From the NCBI RefSeq assembly GCF_021130785.1, contig NW_025777944.1, positions 21,251-85,250 of the forward strand: a stretch of DNA of 64,000 nt. Reading direction: 5' to 3'. A program made the translations under genes and the position numbers. The notes under the pieces were generated by a model. It saw only the letters and a list, made by a program, of their open reading frames with translations, made no database searches and was not told the DNA's origin. Origin of the DNA: Homalodisca vitripennis (lineage: Eukaryota > Arthropoda > Insecta > Hemiptera > Cicadellidae). Positions 32,497 through 44,400 of the stretch are shown piece by piece. Position 1 is the first letter of the stretch, and every line of letters starts with the position of its first letter.

Positions 32497-33450
32497 GATG
32501 TTTTCAACTGTGTTGAACGAAAAAAGGCTCAGCTTAAAAGCTGTTGGAAGTCGGTATGATTAATAAATTATGTAATCGTTGAATTTACATTAGCGAATTT
32601 TCATAACGAAAAGGATATTTTTGTTTCTCTGTCAATAACGCTCAAGGGTGGGAGTGTAAAATATGCACCAATCCTATCCTTCAGAAAACGTTTTGTGAGT
32701 GAGGGTTTGACAAAATTTCATTAATGTTTTATGTAAAAAAAAAACTTTTTATAAACAAAGTGATTGAGGTAAAATCTAATAAATTATAATCTTTGTTAAA
32801 TTTTTTTTAACTAGATTTTTCAAAGACGAAACAAAAATCGAAAAAGTTTTTACAATTCCGGAATATTCGGTATTTCTTCGAAATATACAATACCCAATTC
32901 ATGCTCTGTAACTAATTATAATTAAAGGAACACCAATAAGGTCTGAGACCAGTTTTCTTATAATTCTCGTAATAAAAAGATACTACATATAATTTTTTAT
33001 AAAACCTTTAGCTTTTAAAATCCTTTAAAATATTATAAGTTTAATATTGCACACGAAATTAACATCAAAATGTCATCTTGTACTCTTTTTAAAAATGTTT
33101 TATTAATAAACCTGCATTCTAAGACAATTCAACATTTTACTGTATTTTTTTAGACAAGAGAAAGGGATTATTGCAGTTTATTCCTTCAGCTGCTCACAAT
33201 AAGCTCGTGATAGTTCACGTGAGGCGCACACAGAGAGTGTGTGGACACCAAACGTACTACATACTGCAATATTATTTTAGATAAATTTATTTGATTTTGA
33301 ATATTTAATATTCAAATAATAACATTGAATATCTATTTGGTTTCTAGGGTCTACTGTTATGCTGGGTTACTCCCAAATATGCATTTCCTAAGTCAACCCT
33401 GCAAAATTCTCATATTGTATTACAATTCTTAATTTTATTTATTCTTTCAG
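32492..33450. other. AT-rich spacer ending in a pyrimidine tract
   Basis: No gene. 33185-33250 is less AT-rich and holds a CACGTG E-box. The last 25 bases form the acceptor-like tract of the next feature. Confidence 0.5.
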
Positions 33451-33540
33451 AACACAAAAGGTAGCGATGGCAGTCTACATAACAAGGTGTTGCGTCACAT
33501 TGAGGGCGTTCTACATAAATCTGCCCTGTCCGTAGAATAA
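33451..33540 (+). CDS. candidate 3'-terminal coding exon, unknown product
   Basis: A pyrimidine tract and perfect acceptor (TTATTTATTCTTTCAG, AG at 33449-33450) lead straight into 29 open codons and a TAA stop at 33538-33540. The peptide begins NTKGSDGSLHNKVLRHIEGV and ends ALSVE: hydrophilic with a possible amphipathic helix. Composition around it is less AT-rich than the spacer and stays so for about 80 bp after the stop, as in a 3' UTR. An AATAAA lies at 33683-33688. No homologue recognised, no upstream exon identified, and no copy in the other units. A 30-codon frame can arise by chance, so the splice signal and composition carry the case. Confidence 0.4.
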   Translation, partial: NTKGSDGSLHNKVLRHIEGVLHKSALSVE

Positions 33541-33969
33541 TAACTCTCGTGTCGCTACAGCCTCTGATTCACTGTCACCACATACTTTGTCGGCTCGGTG
33601 TACTCCCCGGTACTTTAATTCGAGTATAAGTAAAATTTAGAGTAATTTCTATCCATCTCAATGAATATTTATTTTATGATGTAATAAATGAAAACCACTA
33701 CTTAAGTCACTGACGTAATAAGTTCTGCATAATAAATAAATATCGATAGAATATCGAAGGAATGAAATCAGTGGGCGATATATTTCATCGATCAGTTAAT
33801 AATCAGATCGATCGTTATAGGGTTTAGCCTACATAAACGGGTATTAATGCCTTATTAAAACATGAAGAATATGGTCATTTCCTGAGAAATAATTTTAGCA
33901 ACGCCGCGCCTGATCAGTCACTACTTTAACGTCTATCGGAGATTTAGCTGTATATTAAAATTAAAATTA
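33541..33969. other. spacer, possible 3' UTR then AT-rich DNA
   Basis: AATAAA at 33683-33688. Otherwise nothing supported. Confidence 0.4.
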
Positions 33970-34628
33970 TGATCATATTCAATTATTATTAGTATTATTA
34001 TTTCATACTAATTACATGTATACATAATTTTATATTATGAGAGTGTGGAACAAAATATTTGGATATAAATTAGTGGTAGGAGGCATTTTACAAATGCGAC
34101 CAACGCAATCGTTGAGCGGCTAACCCATGTTTTGATCACAATACAGCACCATTCATCATATGGCTCTGATATATATCCGCAGTCTATTTATCAATTGGCA
34201 GGAATGGAAATACTCGTATTACTTTTGTTTAAACCGTCGCTTCAAATGTTTATTTTATTAAAAACCACGATATTTCTTTCAAATCTAAATACTTGCATTA
34301 ATATCCAAAGGTAGTTAATTTATTGCAGATGTACTGTCGAATACGTAATATTTGACCTGCAGTGAAAAATCCAGTTTTGAAACATGTTATAAAGTACCTA
34401 GCCATAAACGATTAGTAGGTAAAGTGGCTGTGCAGTATACACTACGTCCACATGACGGTCCAATAACCGCCGCGCCGATAAGATTGTAAAACTTGATACC
34501 TACACAATACATTAACATTTACACGTGTTTGCATCGGTAGTACGTATATCAAATGGAGTCATTATCCCCGAAAACGTTACACGGATGACCAATATGGCGG
34601 TTAAGCGGCTAACAATTTTACAAACACA
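33970..34628 (+). other. P7 block (gamma)
   Basis: It aligns with delta 63330-63967: TATTATGAGAGTGTGGAACA, TTTGGATATAAATTAGTGG, GCGACCAACGCAATCGTTGA and AGTATACACT. No frame open in both. Confidence 0.75.
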
Positions 34629-35332
34629 ACACAGTAAAACCTCGTTTATTCGGACCTCGTTTATCCAGACCTCATTTATCCAGATCTCTGGGTTTTCCGG
34701 ACCGTTTTTTATGGAGGAATTTTTTAAAGTATAAACCACTTTGGTTGAACTGCCAGTGTAATATGTTTTTCCGTTAACACTTATTCAGCGTTAGGGGTAA
34801 TGTGTACAATATTATAACAGATTACCAGTATTATAACAGGCTACAAGACGATGACTGCATCGGTCTACTTGGATGATCGACTTAGAAATAGCTACAAATT
34901 GTTATTTAACGATAACAAAGGACAGTGAAACTATTCTGATTATCCATAATTAGAAGATGCCATGAGTGACTGAAGCCATTGCGTCGACTGATCGTTAATT
35001 TTGCCACAAGCTAGACAAACCTCAAGGGAAACGTCTATGTAATCGTACTTCATGGATGCAGTGTAGTAAAGTTTAAAAAAAGTGACTAACTGTGTGTTTT
35101 ATTTAACAGTAAACTCCATATATTTATGTTTTAAAATTTATTTCTTGTTATCATAATTAAACTCTGTAATATGGAAAAGTAAACAAACACTCTTTCATTG
35201 TTATCTTTGTAACAAATAAATTCCTTATCTGTAATCTAATGTGAAAAAGCTGTATTTCCGGATTATCCGGATTCTCACCCGATCATCACCGGTCACCATC
35301 AATCCGGATAAAGGAAGTTATACTGTGTTCTA
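34629..35332. mobile_element. pogo/Tigger-like element, short derivative
   Basis: The left end ACAGTAAAACCTCGTTTATTC and the repeated GACCTCGTTTATCCAGAC, with the right end inverse CACAGTATAACTTCCTTTAT-CCGGAT, are the hallmark ends of pogo/Tigger DNA transposons. About 700 bp, with no intact transposase. A weak transposase-tail reading is possible near 34850-35100 but is not supported well enough to call. The delta unit carries the same insertion at the same place (63968 to window end), so it predates the gamma-delta split. Confidence 0.75.
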
Positions 35333-36140
35333 GTCACACAATCACACGGTCGCTACCATAGAAATCCATGTTAGAAACTCATATACAAATAGGGACACAA
35401 AATAGAAATAAAACAATTATTAATTCTCTTAGATTTAGTAAAGCATTTCTACAGTCACATTAACATTTTTCAGAATGTTTATAACTTATATCAACCATTA
35501 ATAATTAACAAATATCAGTTCAAAACTCTTAAGAACATGTTTTTAATGGATTAAACAAATTTTATTTTATAGTTTAAACCACTTTTTCAGACATAATAAC
35601 AATTCTTCATTTACCAAAATGAAATTGTAAAAACAATTTACATAGTTTTAAATTTAAATTTGCAATGGCATGAATGTATTTAACTTGATAAATAATGGCT
35701 TCCCCTAGGCTTAGCCCATTTGGGGATTCATTCATAATATTTGTAAAGAGAACAATTGTGTTGTTTGTATATACAATACAAATTATATCTTGTCTCATAG
35801 ACTGATATAAATATTACATCAGTGGATTACTAACATCAAAATATTAATTAAGTGACAATATAGTACACTTAATTATTACGTACGAAATACATTTTGTAAA
35901 TATAAATATATAAAAAAAATAGTTGGCAATCATTTCAAAACCACTATGATTGCTGGTCTCAGACGCGGTTTCATTAAAAACAACTATTTGGCCTGATACC
36001 AAGGACCGTCTTCATTACCAGAAATGTCTGTTTTAATCTCTGAAATAAGTTTTGGGAATATTCTGGAGGAAATTGGATGTAATATTTTCTAAATATTCAT
36101 AATAACAACAAACCGTCTTTATTTGACAAAAATGTATTGC
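35333..36140 (+). other. H block (gamma)
   Basis: Matches the alpha H block (18525-19440). The core 35950-36080 includes GCTGGTCTCAGACGCGGTTT and AATCTCTGAAATAAGTTTTG. A run ATTTTATAGTTTAAACCAC is shared near 35566 and 18600. Confidence 0.7.
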
Positions 36141-39065
36141 TACTTTGAGGTAATATTGACTTAATTTATACATTAATCAATTTCAAATAACTTTTTTTGT
36201 AATTGCATGCTAGCCTATCAGTAGTTTAATTTTTTATTATTTCCAATGGAAAGTTTTGCTAGTAAAATGGCTAAATAAACACATGACTTCCATACACACG
36301 GTTCACGGCTTCCTGGAGGTTAAAAAATTGTTAAATGTTAAATCTAACACATAAATTGATCAAATATCGGTTATAGGATTAAATTCACGGGAATTATTAA
36401 GGGTAGTAAAGTTAATCAGGAGCCCCGATTTTCGTAACCGTCAGTTTTGGTCAGGAGTTAAGATCATGGACAATTTCACAGGTTTTGTTTTGAAGGAGGG
36501 GATATAATTTTTTATTCACAAAATAAATTGTATTTAATAAAACGTATGTGTAACCTTGAGCAGACTTACAATTAAATCTATAGAAACTTCTACGTAGTTA
36601 TCTAAAAGTTGTATTTCATATTCATAGAAGTAAATTTTTTAGAATTTTTAAGAAACTGCCATTTTTGGCTCCATAAAAATAAAATATAGTTGAAATTTTA
36701 TTTTTGCAATTTTTGTAATGTTACCTACACTTTTTAACCTAATTTGTGTTTTGTCAAGTTATTAAATCATAACACATATCATATACTACTAAAACATGGC
36801 GTTGTTGAAAAAATTATGATAAATTATAATAAACCACAATATCTCACCTTGATAGAAAATGTAGCAGACGATTTTCCATATTTAAATCATACTGCGAGAT
36901 TGAACCTACTCGACCAAGACCAAGAAGCTTTGAGGTTTATAAATCGATCGTGTAGGTACTGTACTAGATTTAAACGAATCAGTTGACAGAATATTGATTG
37001 TATGGATGGTCCTTACATAAAAAAATGAAATGAAAAAACACTAATATAATTTGACATATACAATTTTTAAATATAAAACCAACTAATAAAAAATAATTAA
37101 TTATTAAGAGCACAAATATCATTGGATATTATCTCTGATACTTTAAAACATGTGTTAAGAGAAGTGTACTGTGTTAAAAATCTATAGTCTTGTATAAAAT
37201 AATTTATTAGAAAAAAACTTTTGAAGTTTTGAAAAAAATCTTAAGAAATAGAAGAGGTGTACAAAATTTTTGAGGGGCATGCACGTAACGTTGTAATGTT
37301 TTTTTTTTTTTTTTTTTTTTGTAAAAAAGGTTTTGATGGAACTTCTAGATACGCCAAATGATAACACTATTCGTGATTCAGATTAATCAGACTAACGTTA
37401 GTTTTATTTAATTTCGAATATGTTGACAAACTCAGTATTCGACATAAAATATGCAACTAGATAGCAGATAATAGGTAAATGTGTTACATAAAGACTATCA
37501 AAGTGTCAAAGTTGTCCAGTGTGTAATGAAAAGACTAAATAATATTGATCAAAATGGATAAAAGTGATAAGTTTATTATTATAATGCAGTCATTACAACC
37601 TACCTGATAGCCCTCTGTTTGGTATGTAGACGGTATATAATGACATTATATAAGAAAAAATATATCCTAATAATGTTACAAATGCGAAAGTGTCAGTGCT
37701 TGTTTTGCTTTTAGGAGTTATTCAACCTATTGTGCAAAACTTTTACATAGACATTCTTACGGTCCCTGGGATGAATATAGGTCTATTTTTATTTTGAAAA
37801 TCCCACCCAGCTACTTCCAAGTGGTCATTAAAGTATCAAAAACTCCAAACTTATTCCCAAATAATTCCAAGTTTTGAAATATGAATTAAAATAGCATGTC
37901 TAATGTAATAAACTGTTCTGTGGAAACATTTCTTATTTATATAATAATTGTTTTAAATGTATAGTGAGTACATTCTGTAAGGAGTAACTATTATTTTTCA
38001 TGCCGTTTTAAATTTCAGTGATTAGGTAAGTATCATCTACCTTGTAAATTTCCTAAAATATAATATAGTCTGAATTTTGACTAGCAGGACTCCCTTTCAA
38101 GCAGTCGGCAAGAACTATCGTAGATGAAAGTTCGCTGGACTGTACTTTAGAACTAATGTACCAATTCCAGGTCTAAATGTTTTAAAATATTAACAATATG
38201 TTTTAGTTTATAAAGAAACAAACGCGTAGTGGCATTCTTAATGTACTTTTAACTGTACATTTTTATCAAATATTAAGTATTAGATCTAAAAGACAATTTT
38301 ACTTTCTAACTTTTACAATAACTTTAAAGAATGCTTATAAAACCCTGTCTAGATCGGGAAAGAAGCAAAATCGCTTATGGAAAAATTACTAAGATCGGAG
38401 TAAATTACAATCACTATAAAAATACACTTTGAACATTCTTGATCGTTAGAAGAAGGCAAATCTAACATTGGCATTGTAAATAAAGTAAACTCGAACCAGA
38501 GATGCTCAAACAGGTGCAAAGCCTTCGAAATTGTGTACGATGCCGTTTTATATAATATATTATATAATTATAACTGGAAGTTAACTATCGGTTGCAACTT
38601 CGTAGTGCTATTAATTCATAATATTGTATAGTATCGGTTAACTTTCCAGTTAACTCCATGACGCAGTTTTTGGCTCTGTGAATTAGGAGAAATCGTTGTG
38701 GTTGATTGGAAACCGGATATCAGTTCACCTGGTTTGTGCCAGATCCACAATCAGCGCTCATTCCTAAAACTTATTTTCTCATCCGATTCACCTGGTCAAG
38801 TACTGTTCGATAAAATTAGCTTCTCATCTCACCTCGTTTATTGGTTAATGATATTACACTTTTATTGTTTAGATTTCAATTCTCCTATATATTATAATAT
38901 TATTTATTTACTTTTAGTATCTAAAACCAAATGGACTTGTAGGGCTTTTTACACAATTACAACCGGATTCATTCGTTTTTTTTATTTAGAGTATAAATTA
39001 ACCAAAATAATCGATAATAAAAGTAGTATTTTCGTGAGTAGTACTAAAAAAGCTGAAATTACAAA
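36141..39065. other. AT-rich spacer with T-run and inverted repeat
   Basis: No gene supported. A T-run spans about 37300-37320. An inverted pair TAACTGGAAGTTAAC (38571-38585) and GTTAACTTTCCAGTTA (38637-38652) could form a hairpin with a loop of about 50 bases. Open frames here (for example 36744 and 38698) lack codon bias or splice context and one runs into satellite. Confidence 0.5.
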
Positions 39066-39585
39066 CTTTGTTAGCACAATGTCAAGTCTAACCTCGTTAT
39101 TCCAGAATATCAATTAGAAGGATAGCAAACAACAACTGTCACAATCCATCCCTAGAGTAACACGATATTCTGTAAGTTCCCGTGCTCACTCTATACAGTA
39201 GACAAACATTGTTAGCACAATGTCAAGTCTAACCTCGTTATTCCAGAATATCAATTAGAAGGATAGCAAACAACAACTGTCACAATCCATCCCTAGAGTA
39301 ACACGATATTCTATATTCTGTAAGGTCCCGTGCTCACTCTATACAGTAGACAAACATTGTTAGCACAATGTCAAGTCTAACCTCGTTATTCCAGAATATC
39401 AATTAGAAGGATAGCAAGCAACAACTGTCACAAACCCATCCCTAGAGTATCACGATATTCTATATTCTGTAAGGTCCCGTGCTCACTCTATACAGTAGAT
39501 AAACATAGTTAAAATAGTTTCAGCTTTAACCTCTTTATTCTAAATTATTAGTTAAGACAATGAGAGGCGGTAAATATTGTAAGAT
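39066..39585 (+). repeat. S2 satellite, ~148-bp unit (fresh)
   Basis: Units start at 39070, 39211 and 39359 (steps 141 and 148), with a diverged fourth at about 39508 that ends in the same GAGGCGGTAAATATT junction as 20275-20300. The first three are nearly identical. They differ mainly by an inserted TATATTCT. Confidence 0.95.
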
Positions 39586-40132
39586 CTCCTGAGAAATATA
39601 GAGACAGTTGCTGGTTTCCTTCTCAAAATTGACAAGCAGGAAGTTTTGTTGAGTTAAAAGAACTTAACAAAGAATCCTGGATCGCCGGCATAAATTCAAG
39701 TTGGAAATTTGGCCTTTATTTGACATAACATAAGCCAAATTGTTATGGCTTGTGTTAATGGCGATACACGATACCGGTGTTAATGGCGCTCTTCTATACG
39801 CTATGTAGAAGATCTTATCCTGATCTTCTATACAGCATATACAAAGGACTAATATTCACTGTAATTTTTATATCCTGCATTCGAAAAAACATATTTTAAA
39901 TTATTTTACCGAGTCGACTGATTTATACATGCAGCTTTCTTTCAGATAGGTATCGTATAAATCCATTATAACGACTTGGATTTGTTGATCTTAATATTCC
40001 AGAGTATTAATATATAAATCATCAATAATACATCCAAGACGATATAAAATATTTTTTGATTAGTAAAGATCCTAGTGAATATTAAGTACAATGTATTACT
40101 AAAATTGTTAACTATTAAATATTATCTGGTTT
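39586..40132. other. spacer with short hairpins
   Basis: ACATAAGCC-AAATTGTTAT-GGCTTGTGT near 39728, and paired AGAAGATC / GATCTTCT near 39807-39832. No gene. Confidence 0.5.
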
Positions 40133-41224
40133 GTCTAAAATAAAAATCACAGTTCTAAATGAAAAACAATGGATTTATTTTTAACTGGCAAATTAATAAG
40201 TTCAACGTTTCAGAATTTTTATCACTCTATTTTCCACAAAGAATTGACAAACCTTTTAGTAAATTTAAAAAATTCCTTTGGCAAGAAATAAAAATATTAA
40301 TCAAATTATCAAACTAAAAATCAGAGCTCTCTTCTAAAATAAAATAATAAAGTTTTAAAATAAAATGAAATACCACTTGGAAATAATTAAAATAAAAATG
40401 TTCACTTCTAAGTTCACTCAAAATACAAAATAAAATTTCAACTTCTCTTTACACTATTTGAACCTTAACTTTCAAGTCTCTGCAATTCAGATTACAACTC
40501 TCTCTCTAACAATTATAAAGTTCAATTAATTTTCAATTAATAATTCACAATAAACAGTTCCAGTTAAATATTAATAAATTACTACTTTTTCAAATCTCAA
40601 TTAAAGTTATTAACAAAGTTCAATTTTAATTCACTTCTCTTGCAAGCATGAACCAAATGTAACTTGTATGATTCTATTATGCTCTATTGTTCTTCGAGAA
40701 TAAGTTATTCAGATTGCTCTGTAGTTTCTATGAATTTAATTTTTTCCTATAAAAAAGACAACAAAATTAATTTAAAATCAGATCAGGATGAAAATTTCAA
40801 TAAAACGTACAATAAAGTGGTGCTTACCTCAAAATCACTCGCGGAAAAAAATTTAAGAAATACGGCGCACTGCAATTAACTTTACTCACGAAAATAACCA
40901 AAAGAAGGGCGAAAATTATGAGCGGGCGCTTAAATACTTCCCTTTCCAAGACATCCGTGGAGCTCTCTCATTGGTCCAGCTGTATCAAACCAGGAGAACA
41001 ATACTCACAATAAGACAAGTTCTAATCAATTCAAGGCAGTCAACCTGCCTTCCTAACAATTTAAAACTACCAGTGCTAACTTGCCAAAGGATTACATGTT
41101 CGATTTTACCCTGACATTTCACAATCTAATCTAAAATTAAGTCCCAATATTTCGATCCCAAAATTTTTATTTAATTTAAGTTTTAATTAAAAAAATAAAT
41201 CAATGTAGCTTTAAAAACGCTACA
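40133..41224 (-). mobile_element. possible solo LTR or LTR-like segment
   Basis: Read on the minus strand it starts TGTAGCGTTTTTAAAGCTAC. It then has a TATTTAAG promoter-like box (about 40940) followed by a GC-richer start region, a strong donor-like GATTTTGAG/GTAAGC (about 40827) and AATAAA-type signals near its end (TTTTAGACA). This order resembles a long LTR. I could not find a matching target duplication, so the boundaries and even the class are uncertain. Confidence 0.3.
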
Positions 41225-42695
41225 TCCATTAAGAATGGTGTCTTTTTAATTGTTTTATTAGAACAAAATTTTGTACACATTTATTGCTTTGGACAAAACC
41301 ATTTATATATCAATAATATACCCTCATCTACTGACTTAATGACAGATTCAATAAATAAGATTGTAGCTTTAATTACTGACCTTCCAGACGTAAAGTGATG
41401 TTGAATATTAGCAAATAAATCTTATTATAATTATAGGTTTAATTTTACATATACAGCATTCTTATATACGATTTTAGAAATATAAAACACTTATGTGTAT
41501 AATTTTAGAAATGTTGACTTAATTTAGAATACCCCAAATTATGATGGATTTACTAATATTATTCAATTTGCTCTGTTGGCATTTTAGTCTTCTTTATTGC
41601 TCTGATTAGCAGTTTCATACCCACTTAAATTTGTATTTTTTAGAATACATTTTCTTGACCACCTACTATTTATTTATTGGACTCCATGACTTCATGGTTT
41701 TATCATTCAATTTATATCATTATTAAACTTAAACTGACTAATAATATTAGCTCGCGCACTGATTTTGCGTTCTACATTATCTGTTACAGTATTTATAAAA
41801 ATGTGAATTAAATATTTCTGAGATATTTCCAGGTTTATTGATATCGTCATTTTTAATATAATATCATTAATATTTTTGTTTTGCTACCAATTACTTCTGA
41901 GTTGATTAAATTCGGGACTGTTTCCTGCATATTAGATCAATGAAGTTGTCTTTCAAAATACTTTATTTTAGATTGAATAAACATTTTGATAAATGTTTAT
42001 TATTATTCAATGCAACTTTTAATATTCTAATGGTATTTGTTAGTTCCATTATGTTACACTTCATTCTTTTATTTCTTTTGATAACCAATACTACTGTGAC
42101 CATGTGACTACACTAAGCATTTACGGGTTAAGCAATTGATATACAACATAGTTTAATAACAATACATGAAACCACTTCTATGTTCTTTATTATCTATATT
42201 ATCTTTATTATCTGTGGACCTTCAATTTGATCTTTTATTGTAAAATTCCTTTGGCATGTTGGCATTAATAAAAAAATTACAATAACATTCCATGAAATGT
42301 GTATGGTAATTGCAACAAAACAAAGATTTGGACGTATATGGAGTTATGTTGTAGCCACGTATAGAACCTGTTCACATGAAATGTAGGTTGAGAGGAACAT
42401 CATTCGTGTGGTATGTACAGTGACCATAATAAATTACTATATTAACAGTCAGGAATAGATAAAAACTCTAAATACACAAAACAATTGTTTTAATATCTCT
42501 GTTAAGTTGTAAACGCTGTAATTTAAAAATCTGAGTTTTAGGCTTTTTAGTATTCTTTTAGTGCTTAGTTAAAGCATTTTAAAAGTTAGAAAACGTAATG
42601 AAAAGTGCCGCTGCCATATACTTTCTGAAGGAATGTGTAAGTAATACACTTGTAAAGCATTTAGTTGCTTCTTACGTTTAAGATCCAATAGATAA
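41225..42695. other. AT-rich spacer, nothing recognised
   Basis: No supported feature. Confidence 0.55.
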
Positions 42696-43005
42696 CTTAA
42701 AGGCGCTTTGGCACACCCTGAAAATACTGTTTTTGAATTAATTTTGAATTCAACTTTAATTTTTGATAAAATTTTCATTGTTATAAGACTACATACGTTA
42801 TCTATATGTAGTATACAACTCATTTTTATATTAAACATTTATAAAAAGATCAATCCCAACCCAAAATTGGGATATTTTGGAGAAGTTTTCAATGTTTATA
42901 GTTATATCAGTTCTCTGGGGTCTACAAAAACAGTGTTAAATTAGCTCATTTATTTGTATGATCACTATACATACCGCATGGGGGTTTGTCTGCCTCACCC
43001 TGTAT
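42696..43005 (-). mobile_element. MITE-like element, inverted copy
   Basis: Reverse complement of 8966-9262, with clearer ends: TTTGGCACACCCTG at the left and CTGCCTCACCCTG next to TA at the right. No transposase. Confidence 0.5.
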
Positions 43006-44400
43006 AAAACTAACTACTGTACAGAATTATATTTACAAAAACTATACAAATGTTTTTCTGTGATACATTTCTTTATTTTATTTATAAAGCGATGCTACTG
43101 ATAATTTAATAATATTATTTAATCTATATAATGTAGGAAGTCTCACAGATTAAATGTTATATTGCTGCATGACAGTATAAAATACCATACAATTAAAATA
43201 GTATAGTTAAAAGAAACAAACAAAAATAAATTAGGAAATATTTTTAAATACTTAAATTATAGTATATAAGAGACAATTATTATCCAAACAAATAAGATTG
43301 AACATATAACATTGAACGTGATCCTCAGTCAGGGTGAGGGAAATATTACGGTATCTTGTCTGAGAAAACACGTCCTTACATGGCTGAACTGGAGTGTAAC
43401 GTGGAGAATATTTGCTAGTAACATCTTTCAAGACATGTAGTCTAGATGGTAAAATTATTTTATCCATTTCAGAATATAAAGTTAAAATGTATTGCCAACT
43501 TACTGGCGCCCCAAACAAAGCGAACCGTTCATGGTCTAAGTACCATACTTAAACTTTTTTGCAAAGAAATTCAAAAGTTATGTGTATGTAAAAAGTATAG
43601 AAATTTACAGTACATAGGCCAGTTCGTGCGTGCTGCCCAGTTTCAACCTAGATTAATACACAATAATGATAAAATAAGAAATGTTGTATAACATGACAAA
43701 ATAATTAAAGTAAAGAAACGAATTGAATATTTCAAATTTTGGAAGTTTGTACGTAAATTATAATATATTTCCATAGTACTTTTTTAATATTTAGCATGCT
43801 CAAGGCTTTTTATTAAAAAAGTAGAAAAGCACGAGTGATGAAACATTTATGAGAATCGTAGAGCACGGTATTATATGTTGCATATTTTAAGATAAAGTTT
43901 TAATATTTAACTAAAAACAATACTCAACATTGCGCTATAACAAATTTAAATTGAGTATTAAAAGTTTTTATGATTGCCTTACCCCATTTAATAATATTTT
44001 TTAAGTTAGCATCATAGTTTATAGGCATAAGAATTTGTATTTATTTCCCCGTGAAAAGTTATCTGGTGTGGGTAGTTAAAGTAATTTATGAGCGCAATAT
44101 AAAATGTAATGATTCAGATTTAAAACTCTATTGTACTCAGTCAGTTCTATAACGTTAAGGCTTGGATTGAAGTTATAACTCATCATACTATTATACTACA
44201 AAAAGCTTTTCACAAATCATTGGGAGAAACATTTTACAAACTTGGAGCGATTTAGAAAAAGTTTTCTCTACGATTTCTTCTTTCGCCATTAAACTTTTGT
44301 AGGTAATGGAAAAGTTCGCCAACATTCTATTATGTACACTCATGCATAATTCAAAATGTTTTTAGCAAAGTTTGCAAACTTTCATATTCAGTATCAACGA
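43006..44400 (-). other. P1 block, inverted (beta)
   Basis: Matches alpha 2400-3200 and 8433-8965 in reverse order and orientation. Landmarks are TTATCAGTAG-ATCGCTTTATAAAT (inverse, near 43085), the P1 island at about 43320-43470, CTTTGTTTGGGGCGCCAGTA (inverse, near 43505), ATACTCAACATTGCG (43920) and GGAAAAGTTCGCCAACAT (44309). The retrotransposon of alpha is absent. On the minus strand an 88-codon frame (43252-43518) is open, but the alpha and delta copies break it. Confidence 0.75.

Noticed and set aside
34850..35100. Tigger transposase C-terminus inside the pogo-like element
   Set aside because: Only a vague acidic, Trp-poor match with many stops. Not enough to call.
38698..39117. 139-codon plus-strand frame
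   Set aside because: It runs into the S2 satellite and has no codon bias, splice signal or homologue.
43252..43518. 88-codon minus-strand frame over the P1 island as a gene
   Set aside because: The alpha and delta copies contain an indel or a stop. Between beta and delta I count about 3 synonymous and 7 non-synonymous or stop changes, as expected without coding constraint.
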